From: Pseudomonadota bacterium
GTDB lineage: Bacteria; Pseudomonadota; Alphaproteobacteria; Kiloniellales; J153
Reading direction: 5' to 3'
Assembly: GCA_022572105.1 (NCBI GenBank)
Contig: JACZWN010000119.1
Location: forward strand, 1-10,747
DNA length: 10,747 nucleotides
A model generated the notes under the pieces. It was not told the origin of the DNA, did not search any database, and worked only from the letters and a program-made list of their open reading frames with translations. A program made the translations under genes and the position numbers. Shown piece by piece: positions 1 to 6,528 of the stretch. The number at the start of each line of letters is the position of its first letter. The stretch's first letter is position 1.

Positions 1-109
1 CAGAGCTGAAAGAGACCATCGAGGCGCGCGCGGCGCGCAGCACCGCTTCGAGTGCTGCCTCCGGGTCCGCCCCGGTGGCGGGGACGGGGGCGGTCGCGCG
101 CGCCGTCAC
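1..109 (-). CDS. Unrecognised protein, N-terminal 36 codons only (runs off left edge)
   Basis: A reading frame opens on the minus strand with GTG at 109-107 that overlaps the TGA stop of cobB (108-106) as GTGA. A strong ribosome site, GGAGG (complement of 117-121), lies 7 nt before it. The visible protein begins MTARATAPVPATGADPEAAL and continues with an amphipathic, alanine-rich stretch ending in SMVSFSS at the edge. No family can be named from 36 residues. The start geometry indicates translational coupling to cobB and so a shared operon. The plus-strand frame from position 3 is also open here, but it would have to run about 100 nt into cobB antisense before its stop, so the minus reading is preferred. 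Confidence 0.55.
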   Translation of the reverse strand, partial: MTARATAPVPATGADPEAALEAVLRAARASMVSFSS

Positions 110-831
110 CAGCCGTCCTCCAGGACCCGCTCGACGAACTCCGGCACGATCCGGCCGGCCGGCCCGTAGTGGCGCGCGGCGAACCGGCTGTGGCCCTCGG
201 AGGGCTCCAGGTTGAGCTCCACGGTATGGGCCTGGCCGGCCATGCGCACCTCCTGGACGAAGCCGGCGGCCGGGTAGACGCTGCCCGAGGTGCCGATGGA
301 GACGAAGAGATCGCAGGCCTCGAGGGCGCTGAAGATCCGGTCCATCTCGAAGGGCATCTCGCCGAACCAGACCACGTCGACGCGCAAGGTCCCGGCCCGG
401 CCGCAGGCCGGACAGAGGGTGTCGCCGTCCATGTCCGCGGCCCAGGGCGTGACCTCGCGGCAGCCTTGGCAGCGCGCCTTGAGGATCTCGCCGTGCATGT
501 GCAGGAGGTTCCTCGAGCCCGCGCGCTCGTGCAGATCGTCGATGTTCTGGGTGACCAGCAGGACCTCGCCCGGCCACTCGGCCTCGAGGCGCGCGAGCGC
601 CGCGTGCGCGGGGTTCGGCGCGATGTCGCCGCAGAGCAGCGCGCGCCGGCGGGCGTTGTAGAAGGCGTGCACCCGGGCCGGGTCGCGCTCGAAGGCCGCT
701 GGCGTGGCCACGTCCTCGAGGCGCACCCGGGACCAGATGCCGTCGGGGTCGCGGAAGGTGTCCAGCCCCGATTCCTTGGAGACCCCGGCGCCGGTCAGGA
801 TCACGATTCTGCGCACGGCCGTTTGCGGCAT
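106..831 (-). CDS. cobB: Sirtuin NAD-dependent protein deacylase, class III (SIRT5/CobB type)
   Basis: The 241-residue product would remove acyl groups from lysine side chains in the cytoplasm, using NAD+ and releasing nicotinamide and O-acyl-ADP-ribose. Visible motifs: GAGVS at 14-18 (NAD binding), TQNIDDLH at 94-101, catalytic His113 within HMHGE, and a zinc ribbon with Cys121, Cys124, Cys140 and Cys143. FYNARRR at 57-63 gives Tyr58-x-x-Arg61, the Tyr/Arg pair that in SIRT5 and E. coli CobB binds negatively charged acyl groups, so desuccinylase or demalonylase activity is likely besides deacetylation. ATG 831-829 is the natural start, because the fold begins directly after it; the frame stays open further upstream but without family-like sequence. 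It is divergent from the phosphatase operon across only 66 bp and coupled to the gene at 109-1. The family is certain; substrate range is inferred. Confidence 0.95.
   Translation of the reverse strand: MPQTAVRRIVILTGAGVSKESGLDTFRDPDGIWSRVRLEDVATPAAFERDPARVHAFYNARRRALLCGDIAPNPAHAALARLEAEWPGEVLLVTQNIDDLHERAGSRNLLHMHGEILKARCQGCREVTPWAADMDGDTLCPACGRAGTLRVDVVWFGEMPFEMDRIFSALEACDLFVSIGTSGSVYPAAGFVQEVRMAGQAHTVELNLEPSEGHSRFAARHYGPAGRIVPEFVERVLEDGW
117..121 (-). promoter_or_regulatory. Ribosome binding site of the partial gene downstream of cobB
   Basis: GGAGG on the minus strand, inside the last codons of cobB and 7 nt before the GTG at 109-107. It decides the start of the coupled downstream gene. 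Confidence 0.55.
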
Positions 832-885
832 GACGCCGGCGATGATAGACGAGGCGGACCCCGCGAGATAGGGGCGGCGGCAATC

Positions 886-890
886 GGAGG
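886..890 (+). promoter_or_regulatory. Ribosome binding site deciding the TTG start of the LMW phosphatase
   Basis: GGAGG 7 nt upstream of TTG 898-900. No ATG or GTG lies near the family N-terminus, so this site is the main reason for choosing TTG. Confidence 0.65.
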
Positions 891-897
891 CGGCGCC

Positions 898-1386
898 TTG
901 GCCGAGGTTGGAGTCCTGTTCGTGTGTACCGGCAACATCTGCCGCTCGCCGACCGCCGAGGGGGTGGCGCGCAAGCTGCTGATCGACGCCGGCCTGGACG
1001 CGCGCGTCGCGGTCGACTCGGCGGGCCTGGGCGGCTGGCACGTCGGCGACCCGCCGGACCCGCGCGCGATCGAATCCGCGCGGCGGCGCGGCTACGAGCT
1101 GTCGGCCCAGCGCGCGCGCCGGTTCGGCCGGGCCGACTTCGACGACTTCGCGCTCATCGTCGGCATGGACCGCGGCCACGTCGCGCAGTTGCGCGCGCGC
1201 CGGCCCAGGGGCACCGCGGGCGAGGTCCGTTTGTTCCTGGAGTTCCTGGCCGCCGACGATCCGGGTTTCGGCGACGACGTGCCCGATCCCTATTACGGCG
1301 GCACGGCCGATTACGAGCTGAGCCTCGACCTCATCGAGCGCGGCCTGCCCGGGCTGATCGAAACCTTGATGCGGGATTTCCTGTGA
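898..1386 (+). CDS. Low-molecular-weight protein-tyrosine phosphatase family protein
   Basis: A cytoplasmic phosphatase of 162 residues, the usual family length. The P-loop VCTGNICRS has nucleophile Cys10 and Arg16 (C-x5-R-S) at the extreme N-terminus, and the general-acid motif DPYYGG has Asp130 near the C-terminus. The start is TTG 898, with GGAGG at 886-890; the frame remains open far upstream, but only as antisense of cobB. The next gene starts inside its stop codon (GTGA, 1383-1386), so the two are translationally coupled. A phosphatase of this family directly before a fructosamine-3-kinase homologue is a recurrent bacterial arrangement. The Thermus thermophilus enzyme from such a pair dephosphorylates ribulosamine 5-phosphates as well as phosphotyrosine. 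A role in protein deglycation is therefore at least as likely here as in tyrosine-phosphate signalling (inference from context). Confidence 0.93.
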   Translation: MAEVGVLFVCTGNICRSPTAEGVARKLLIDAGLDARVAVDSAGLGGWHVGDPPDPRAIESARRRGYELSAQRARRFGRADFDDFALIVGMDRGHVAQLRARRPRGTAGEVRLFLEFLAADDPGFGDDVPDPYYGGTADYELSLDLIERGLPGLIETLMRDFL

Positions 1387-2294
1387 CCGGTTCCGCGCCT
1401 CAGGCCCGGGGCACCGGCACCCCGAGCACCGGCCCCCCGAGCACTGGCACCCCGAGCTTCGCCGACGCTATCGAGGCCGCGACCGGACAGCGTCCGGCGC
1501 AGGTGATCCCGCTCTCGGGCGGCTGCATCGGCGAGATCTACAAGGTCGAGCTCGAGGACGGCGCACGCCTGGTGGCGAAGGTCTCGGCCGCGGGCGGCCT
1601 CGCCATCGAAGGCTTCATGCTGGGCTATCTGAAGATGCACAGCGAGCTGCCGGTGCCGGCCGTGCTGCACGGCGCCGACCGCCTGCTGCTCTTGGAGTAC
1701 ATCGAGACCGCGGGCGGGCTCACGCCGTCCGCCGAGGCGCACGCTGCCGAGCTGCTCGCCGCCCTGCACGGCATTTCCGCCGAGAGCTTCGGCTTCGAGG
1801 GCGACACGGTGATCGGCACGCTGGCGCAGCCCAACCCCTGGACGCCGAGCTGGCGGGACTTCTTCCGCGACCAGCGCCTGCGCACCATGGGGCGCACCGC
1901 GCTCGATCGCGGCAACCTGATCCGGGCGACCTTCGCGCGCCTGGAGAAGCTGTGCGCCCGGATCGAGGAGTTCATCGACGAGCCCGCGGCGCCCGCGCTC
2001 ATCCACGGCGACGTCTGGGGCGGCAACGTGCTGACCCGCGACGGGCGCATCGCCGCCTTCGTCGACCCGGCGATCTATTACGCCCATCCGGAGATCGAGC
2101 TCGCCTTCTCGACCCTGTTCTCGACCTTCGGCCAGGCCTTCTTCGACCGCTACCAGGAGCTCAGGCCGATCGCGCCCGGGTTCTTCGAGGTCCGGCGCGA
2201 CATCTACAACCTCTACCCCCTGCTCGTGCACGCGGCGTTGTTCGGCGGCCAGTACCCGGACGCGGTGCATCGGACGCTCGCGCGTTATGTCTGA
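1383..2294 (+). CDS. Fructosamine/ribulosamine-3-kinase family protein (protein deglycation)
   Basis: A 303-residue member of the FN3K family (usual length about 290), which phosphorylates the sugar of ketosamines on lysine so that the adduct falls apart. Visible: a glycine-rich loop around LSGGCIGEIYKVEL (44-57), probable ATP-binding Lys66 in VAKVS, the family signature HGDVWGGNVL at 208-217 with catalytic Asp210 and Asn215, and Asp228 in FVDPAIYYAHPEIELA as the metal-binding position. The first 25 residues are a Thr-Gly-Pro-Ser tail, built from a 15-bp tandem repeat and absent from the core fold. The GTG start 1383-1385 overlaps the phosphatase stop. Most characterised bacterial homologues act on ribulosamines and erythrulosamines rather than fructosamines, so that substrate class is expected here (family knowledge). 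The E. coli homologue YniA was inactive in such tests, so activity should not be assumed. Confidence 0.92.
   Translation: MTGSAPQARGTGTPSTGPPSTGTPSFADAIEAATGQRPAQVIPLSGGCIGEIYKVELEDGARLVAKVSAAGGLAIEGFMLGYLKMHSELPVPAVLHGADRLLLLEYIETAGGLTPSAEAHAAELLAALHGISAESFGFEGDTVIGTLAQPNPWTPSWRDFFRDQRLRTMGRTALDRGNLIRATFARLEKLCARIEEFIDEPAAPALIHGDVWGGNVLTRDGRIAAFVDPAIYYAHPEIELAFSTLFSTFGQAFFDRYQELRPIAPGFFEVRRDIYNLYPLLVHAALFGGQYPDAVHRTLARYV
1413..1457 (+). repeat. 15-bp in-frame tandem repeat, three copies
   Basis: Three consecutive 15-bp units at 1413-1427, 1428-1442 and 1443-1457, of the form ACYGGCMCCCCGAGC, differing by single bases. In the kinase frame they encode TGTPS, TGPPS and TGTPS (residues 11-25), a flexible linker before the kinase fold. 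Being multiples of three, copies can be gained or lost by slippage without breaking the frame. Confidence 0.85.
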
Positions 2295-2315
2295 CTCGGC
2301 TTATGTCTGACTCGG
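2284..2315 (+). repeat. 16-bp tandem duplication across a stop/start junction
   Basis: TTATGTCTGACTCGG occurs at 2285-2299 and again at 2301-2315 (period 16; only the first base of each unit differs). Each copy holds an ATG overlapping a TGA (ATGTCTGA). The kinase uses the TGA of copy 1 (2292-2294) and the transporter uses the ATG of copy 2 (2303-2305). The ATG of copy 1 (2287-2289) is out of frame with the transporter and opens a 7-codon ORF, MSDSAYV, ending at 2308-2310. Confidence 0.9.
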
Positions 2316-3202
2316 GGGCGCTGAACGCCTCGACCCTATCGCAAGACCGGATCGGCCTCGGCATCGCCGGTATCCTGGCGGGCATGGCCGCGGTGTCGGT
2401 CATGGATGCGCTCGCCAAGTGGCTCGGCGCGGGCTACCCGATCGCCGAGCTGGTGTTCTTCCGCAACCTCTTCGCGCTACCGCCGGTGTTCTTCATCCTC
2501 TGGCGGCAGCGCGGCGGGTTCGCCACGCTCAAGCCGCGCTGGCGGCTCGGCCACGTCATCCGGGCCGTCCTTGGCCTGGGCGCCATTTTCGCCTTCTTCA
2601 CCGGGCTCCGCTACCTGGCGCTCGCCGAGGCCATCTCCATCGCCTTCGCCGCTCCGCTGTTCGTCACCGCGCTCTCGGTGCCGATCCTGGGCGAGCGCGT
2701 CGGCCCGCGCCGCTGGGCCGCGGTGGTGGTCGGCTTCCTCGGCGTGTTGATCATGACCCGGCCGGGCGCCGAGGCGTTCCGGCCGGAGGCGCTTTACATC
2801 CTGGCGGCGGCGCTCTGTTACGCGCTCGCCATGCTGGTGACCCGCCGCCTGGCGCGCACCGACACCACCCCGGCGATCATGCTGAGCGGCATCTGCATCT
2901 CGCTCGTGGTCAGCGGCCTGGTGCTGCCGTTCGGCTGGCGCACGCCGCTCGGCGTCGATTTCTGGCTGTTCGTGCTGCTGGGCCTCATCGGCGGCATCGG
3001 CATGTACTTTATGACCCAGGCCTACCGCTACGCCCCGGCGGCGGTGATCGCGCCTTTCGACTACACGGCGCTTATCTGGGCCACGGTGATCGGCTGGCTG
3101 GTGTGGCAGGAGTTACCGGGCGCCAACGTCTGGCTGGGCGCGGCCGTGGTGATCGCCAGCGGCCTCTACATCATCCACCGCGAGACCCGGGCACGGCGAT
3201 GA
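2303..3202 (+). CDS. EamA/DMT (drug/metabolite) family inner-membrane transporter
   Basis: A 299-residue membrane protein with the two-fold EamA arrangement: repeats at about 19-152 and 163-291, five hydrophobic helices each. The first repeat has the family turn APLFVTALSVPILGERV (117-133) followed by GFLGVLIMTRPG; the matching part of the second is PFDYTALIWATVIGW (251-265) and LVWQE. Members of this superfamily mostly export small metabolites; no sequence feature names the substrate. ATG 2303 is chosen because the earlier ATG at 2287 is in the wrong frame. The gene sits 8 nt after the kinase stop and overlaps the next gene as ATGA (3199-3202), so it is co-transcribed with the phosphatase-kinase pair. 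Export of a deglycation product or of a related amine is possible but is pure inference. Confidence 0.93.
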   Translation: MSDSGALNASTLSQDRIGLGIAGILAGMAAVSVMDALAKWLGAGYPIAELVFFRNLFALPPVFFILWRQRGGFATLKPRWRLGHVIRAVLGLGAIFAFFTGLRYLALAEAISIAFAAPLFVTALSVPILGERVGPRRWAAVVVGFLGVLIMTRPGAEAFRPEALYILAAALCYALAMLVTRRLARTDTTPAIMLSGICISLVVSGLVLPFGWRTPLGVDFWLFVLLGLIGGIGMYFMTQAYRYAPAAVIAPFDYTALIWATVIGWLVWQELPGANVWLGAAVVIASGLYIIHRETRARR

Positions 3203-3906
3203 TCGGCCTGGATATCTCCGAGGTCCTGCCCGATTTCCCCGACACCCGCGTGGCGCTGGTCGTGGCCTCGGAACTCGAGCTCAAGCCCGAGCGCACGCCG
3301 GCGCTGGCCCGCGCGATCGCGGAGGTCGAGGCCGAGATCGGAGCGTATCTGCGCGGGCGCGCGCTCGCCGCGGTGCCCGAGCTCCAGGTCTGGCGCGCGG
3401 CCTACAAGGCCATGGGCGTCAAGAAGACCAGCTACCGCTCCTCGGTCGAGCGCCTGCTCAAGCAGATCCAGCAGGGCCGCGGCCTGCCCCGGGTCGGCAA
3501 CCTGGTCGATTGCTATAACGCGGTCTCCGCGCGCCACCGCCTGCCCATCGGCGCGGACGATCTGGACAAGGTGACGGGCGGGCTCGCGTTCCGCAGGGCG
3601 CGGCCGGGCGACGACTTCTTTGCCCTCGGCGCGGCCGATGCCGCCGACGACCCGCCCAAGGCGGGCGAAGTGGTCTATGCGGACGCGCAAAAGCTGTTGT
3701 GCCGGCGCTGGAACTGGTACCAGGACGCGCGCAGCGCGACCGCGCCCGGCACCCGGCGCGCGGCGCTCACGGTGCAGTGGCTGGGCGGCGAAACGCGGCT
3801 GGAGCCGGCGGTGGAGGAGCTCGCGGCCTGGCTGGGGGCGCACTGCGGCGCGCGCACGGCCTGGGCGATCGCGGATGCCGGCGCCCCGCGCGCCGAGGTC
3901 GACTAG
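3199..3906 (+). CDS. Stand-alone B3/B4 domain protein (PheRS beta-subunit editing-domain-like)
   Basis: A 235-residue soluble protein made almost entirely of the B3/B4 domain found in the beta subunit of phenylalanyl-tRNA synthetase, where it hydrolyses mischarged Tyr-tRNA(Phe). The signature runs from WRAAYKAMGVKKTSYRSSVE (65-84) through LPRVGNLVDCYNAVS (96-110) and LPIGADDLDKVTGG (115-128) to GEVVYAD (156-162) and CRRWNWYQ (168-175). No aminoacylation domains are present. Free-standing versions are common in bacteria; their function is largely unsettled, with trans-editing or small-molecule/RNA binding proposed. The ATG (3199-3201) overlaps the transporter stop, making this the last gene of the four-gene operon. 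Its TAG (3904-3906) interlocks with the convergent msrA stop. Family certain, function open. Confidence 0.88.
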   Translation: MIGLDISEVLPDFPDTRVALVVASELELKPERTPALARAIAEVEAEIGAYLRGRALAAVPELQVWRAAYKAMGVKKTSYRSSVERLLKQIQQGRGLPRVGNLVDCYNAVSARHRLPIGADDLDKVTGGLAFRRARPGDDFFALGAADAADDPPKAGEVVYADAQKLLCRRWNWYQDARSATAPGTRRAALTVQWLGGETRLEPAVEELAAWLGAHCGARTAWAIADAGAPRAEVD

Positions 3907-4376
3907 AAATGACGCTCGGCCCTGCGCCCCTGCTTTTCGAAATAGCGCTGGTGATAGTCCTCGGCCTGGTAGAACGGGCCGGCGGGCTCGATCCGGGTGA
4001 CGACTTGCGCGCCCGGCCGGCCGGCGGCCTGGAGCCGGTCCTTGGAGGCGCGCGCCGCGGCCTCCTGCTCCGGGCCGTGGGTAAAGATCGCGGAGCGGTA
4101 CTGGGTGCCGACGTCCGGGCCCTGGCGGTCGAGCTGGGTCGGGTCGTGGACCGCCCAGAACGCCTCCAGAAGGTCGTCGTAGCCGATTCGTGACGGATCG
4201 AAGGTGACCTCGACCGCCTCGGCGTGGCCGGTCTGCCCGGTGCAGACCCGCTCGTAGCCCGGGTCCTCGACGGTGCCGCCGCTATAGCCGACGCGGGTGC
4301 CGGTGACGCCGGGCATGCGGCGGAACGCCATCTCGACGCCCCAGAAGCAGCCGGCCGCGAAGGTCGCCGTCTCCAT
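3903..4376 (-). CDS. msrA: Peptide-methionine (S)-S-oxide reductase
   Basis: This enzyme reduces the S-epimer of methionine sulfoxide, free or in proteins, repairing oxidative damage. The 157-residue product has the catalytic motif AAGCFWGVE with nucleophile Cys10, then GTRVGYSGG (26-34), VCTGQTGHAEAVEV (44-57), Asp88-Val-Gly-Thr-Gln-Tyr-Arg and the C-terminal FYQAEDYHQRYFEK (135-148). The only other cysteine is Cys45, and the distal resolving cysteines of the long E. coli-type enzyme are absent. This is therefore a short form, whose recycling must use Cys45 or an external thiol. ATG 4376-4374 is preceded 6 nt upstream by GGAGG, better supported than the longer frame beginning upstream at 4442. 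It converges on the B3/B4 gene with no spacer. Confidence 0.95.
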   Translation of the reverse strand: METATFAAGCFWGVEMAFRRMPGVTGTRVGYSGGTVEDPGYERVCTGQTGHAEAVEVTFDPSRIGYDDLLEAFWAVHDPTQLDRQGPDVGTQYRSAIFTHGPEQEAAARASKDRLQAAGRPGAQVVTRIEPAGPFYQAEDYHQRYFEKQGRRAERHF

Positions 4377-4382
4377 GATCGT

Positions 4383-4387
4383 CCTCC
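4383..4387 (-). promoter_or_regulatory. Ribosome binding site of msrA
   Basis: GGAGG on the minus strand, within CAGGGAGGACGATC directly before the ATG, 6 nt spacing. It fixes the msrA start at 4376. Confidence 0.7.
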
Positions 4388-4484
4388 CTGAAGGTGCCCG
4401 GGCGGACTGTACCCCGGGCGGCGCGGAAAATCCACGCAACAACCGGCCGCGGCGGAGAAATCCGGAGTGCGTCTTGGGGGTTTG

Positions 4485-4505
4485 GGGCGGGCGAAGCGCC
4501 GGCCC
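4485..4505 (-). terminator. G+C-rich hairpin after the three-gene signalling operon
   Basis: On the minus strand GGGC-c-GGCG, loop CTT, CGCC-c-GCCC forms an 8-bp stem with one mismatch, beginning 3 nt after the TAA of the hybrid kinase (4511-4509). There is no run of U after it, so this is at best a weak or Rho-assisted terminator. The rest of 4377-4508 must carry the msrA promoter; I see no convincing -35/-10 pair in it. Confidence 0.35.
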
Positions 4506-4508
4506 TGG

Positions 4509-6482
4509 TTACGCGGGCCCGCTGCCCAGCGCGGCGCGCAGCCTACGGGCCAGGTCGCGCTTGCGGAACGGCTTGTTGAGGACGGCCGCCGCCTCGGACA
4601 CCACCGCCTTGGACAAGGGTCCCGAACCGCGCACCGGAAGGTTCGTGTAGCCCGACATGAACAGGACCCGCAGATCCGGGCGAAACCGTTTCGCCTCCTC
4701 CACCAGGTCGGGGCCGCACATGCCGCCCGGCAGCATGACGTCGGAGAGCACCAGGTCGATCCGGGACGGCGCATGCAGGAAGGACAAGGCGGCCATCGCG
4801 TCCTGCGCGGCCAGGACCTGGTAACCGAGATTTTCCAGAAGCGTGACGGCGAGGGACCGCACCGCCGGGTCGTCCTCGACCACCAGAATGGTCTCGCCGC
4901 GCGCGCCCGGCACGGCGGCGTCCGGCTCCTTGTCCTTCGGGGCGAGCGCGCCCTCGGCCCGCGGCAGGTAGAGCCGCACCGTCGTGCCCCGGTCCGCCTG
5001 GCTCTCGATCGAGACGAAGCCGCCCGATTGCTGGGCGAAGCCGTAGACCATACTGAGGCCCAGGCCACTGCCCTCGCCCACGTCCTTGGTGGTGAAGAAG
5101 GGCTCGAAGGCGCGCTCCATCACCTCGCTCGACATGCCGGTTCCGGTATCGGTCACGGCCACCATGACGTAGGCGCCGGGTTCGGCGTCGTTCGCCTTGG
5201 CGGCGGCTTCGTCGATGGTCGCGTTGGCGGCCTCGATGGTCAGCGTTCCACCGCCGGGCATGGCCTGTCCCGAGTTGATGGCGAGGTTGAGAAGCGCACT
5301 TTCCAGCTGTCCCGGATCGGCGCGAGCCATCCACAGGCCCGCGGCCGATTCGATCTCGATGTCGATGGTCTCCCCCAGGGTTTGGGACAAGAGATCCGTC
5401 ACGCCCGCGATCAGCGCGGCCGGATCGAGGGCTTTGGGCTGCAACGGCTGCAGGCGCGAAAAGGCGAGCAGCCGCTGGGTCAGCTCCGCGCCTCGGCCGG
5501 CAGCCCGGATCAGCGCCTGGACCTGCTTGTCGTCGACGCCGAGCCGGTCCTCCAGGAGTTCCGCGTTTCCCAGGATCACGCCGAGCAGGTTGTTGAAATC
5601 GTGCGCGACGCCGCCGGTAAGCTGTCCCACCGATTCCATCTTCTGGGCCTGGCGGAGTTGCCCCTCGAGGCGCTTGCGCTCGGTGATGTCACGCATGGCG
5701 CCGATGAACACCAGCTTGTCGCCGATCCGGGTCTTGCCGATCGCCAGCTCCACGTCGATCTCGGTTCCGTCCTTGTGGCGGGCTTTCACCTCGCGCGGCC
5801 CCTTGCCGAGGATCTTGCCCTCGCCGCTACGCAGGTAGTTCTCGATGTAGCTGTCGTGCAGGTCGCGATCGAGTCCGGCAACGAGAACCGAGACGTTCCT
5901 GCCGATGATCTCCTGCGGCTCATAACCGAACAGCCGGTGAGCGGCCGGATTGACCGATTCGATGATCCCCTTGTCGTCGATGGTCACCAGCGCGTCGGCG
6001 ACGTTCTCCATGATCGCCCGGATACGCTCCTCGCTGTCGCGAAGCGCGGCGACCGCCGCCCGTTTCTCGCGCTCGAGCCGCTGGTGTTGCCGGCAACGGT
6101 TCAAGGCGCGCATGAGGTTCGCCGGGTCGATCGGCTTGTTGAGATAGTCGTCGGCGCCGTTGCGCATCGCCTCAACGGCGTTCTCGGTCGCGGCGTAGGC
6201 GGTCATGACCACGCAGGAGATACCGGGCAGCCGCTCCTTGAGCATCGGGATCAGATCGATGCCGTTGGCGGCACCCAGCTTGACGTCCAACAAGGCGATG
6301 TCGGGGCGGAACTCCGCCGCGATCCGCCGGGCGCCCTCCGGATCGCTGGCGGTCGCCACCTCGTAACCCTCCAGATCCAAGAGGTCGCGCAGCGAGCTCA
6401 GGAAGTCCCGGTCGTCATCAACTAGAAGGATTCTGCCGTCTCGAATCGATGGCACAGCGGAACGTTGGGCGTCAAACGTCAT
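4509..6482 (-). CDS. Cytoplasmic hybrid histidine kinase, REC-PAS-HisKA-HATPase-REC
   Basis: A 657-residue protein without signal peptide or membrane helix. Domain order: receiver 1 (about 16-130; acidic Asp22-24, phospho-acceptor Asp66, Thr94, Lys116), PAS (about 150-268, ending in the linker RDITERKR), HisKA with His294 in GGVAHDFNNLLG, HATPase_c (N box with Asn403, Asp445 in DTGTGM, G2 box GEGSGLGLSMVYG at 469-481) and receiver 2 (about 530-650; Asp537/Asp538, phospho-acceptor Asp581, Thr or Ser position Ser610, Lys637). An N-terminal receiver suggests its kinase activity is set by phosphoryl transfer from another kinase, with the membrane kinase of the same operon the obvious candidate. 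The C-terminal receiver would then take phosphate from His294. No Hpt domain is present. ATG 6482 lies 46 nt after the stop of the double-receiver gene. Start uncertain by a few codons, since the ribosome site (GGGTGG) is weak. Confidence 0.93.
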   Translation of the reverse strand: MTFDAQRSAVPSIRDGRILLVDDDRDFLSSLRDLLDLEGYEVATASDPEGARRIAAEFRPDIALLDVKLGAANGIDLIPMLKERLPGISCVVMTAYAATENAVEAMRNGADDYLNKPIDPANLMRALNRCRQHQRLEREKRAAVAALRDSEERIRAIMENVADALVTIDDKGIIESVNPAAHRLFGYEPQEIIGRNVSVLVAGLDRDLHDSYIENYLRSGEGKILGKGPREVKARHKDGTEIDVELAIGKTRIGDKLVFIGAMRDITERKRLEGQLRQAQKMESVGQLTGGVAHDFNNLLGVILGNAELLEDRLGVDDKQVQALIRAAGRGAELTQRLLAFSRLQPLQPKALDPAALIAGVTDLLSQTLGETIDIEIESAAGLWMARADPGQLESALLNLAINSGQAMPGGGTLTIEAANATIDEAAAKANDAEPGAYVMVAVTDTGTGMSSEVMERAFEPFFTTKDVGEGSGLGLSMVYGFAQQSGGFVSIESQADRGTTVRLYLPRAEGALAPKDKEPDAAVPGARGETILVVEDDPAVRSLAVTLLENLGYQVLAAQDAMAALSFLHAPSRIDLVLSDVMLPGGMCGPDLVEEAKRFRPDLRVLFMSGYTNLPVRGSGPLSKAVVSEAAAVLNKPFRKRDLARRLRAALGSGPA

Positions 6483-6528
6483 GGTTTCGAACCACCCGCA
6501 GATTTCCCTTGCTTGCCTCGTCCATGCC

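Noticed and set aside
3..212. Plus-strand open frame from the left edge (ELKETIEARAAR...) as the tail of another gene.
   Set aside because: It would overlap cobB antisense by about 100 nt; the minus-strand GTG with GTGA overlap and GGAGG explains the same bases better. Not fully excluded.
52..900. Long plus-strand open frame upstream of and in phase with the LMW phosphatase.
   Set aside because: It is antisense to cobB, has no family-like sequence, and the phosphatase fold begins at the TTG with a good ribosome site at 898.
832..1179. Upstream extension of the cobB frame.
   Set aside because: The added residues are antisense to the phosphatase gene and the sirtuin fold starts at ATG 831.
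2287..2289. First ATG of the 16-bp duplication as the transporter start.
   Set aside because: It is out of frame with the transporter and reaches a stop after seven codons.
4467..6425. 652-codon plus-strand open frame.
   Set aside because: It is the antisense shadow of the hybrid kinase; high G+C keeps opposite frames open, and it shows no recognisable domains.
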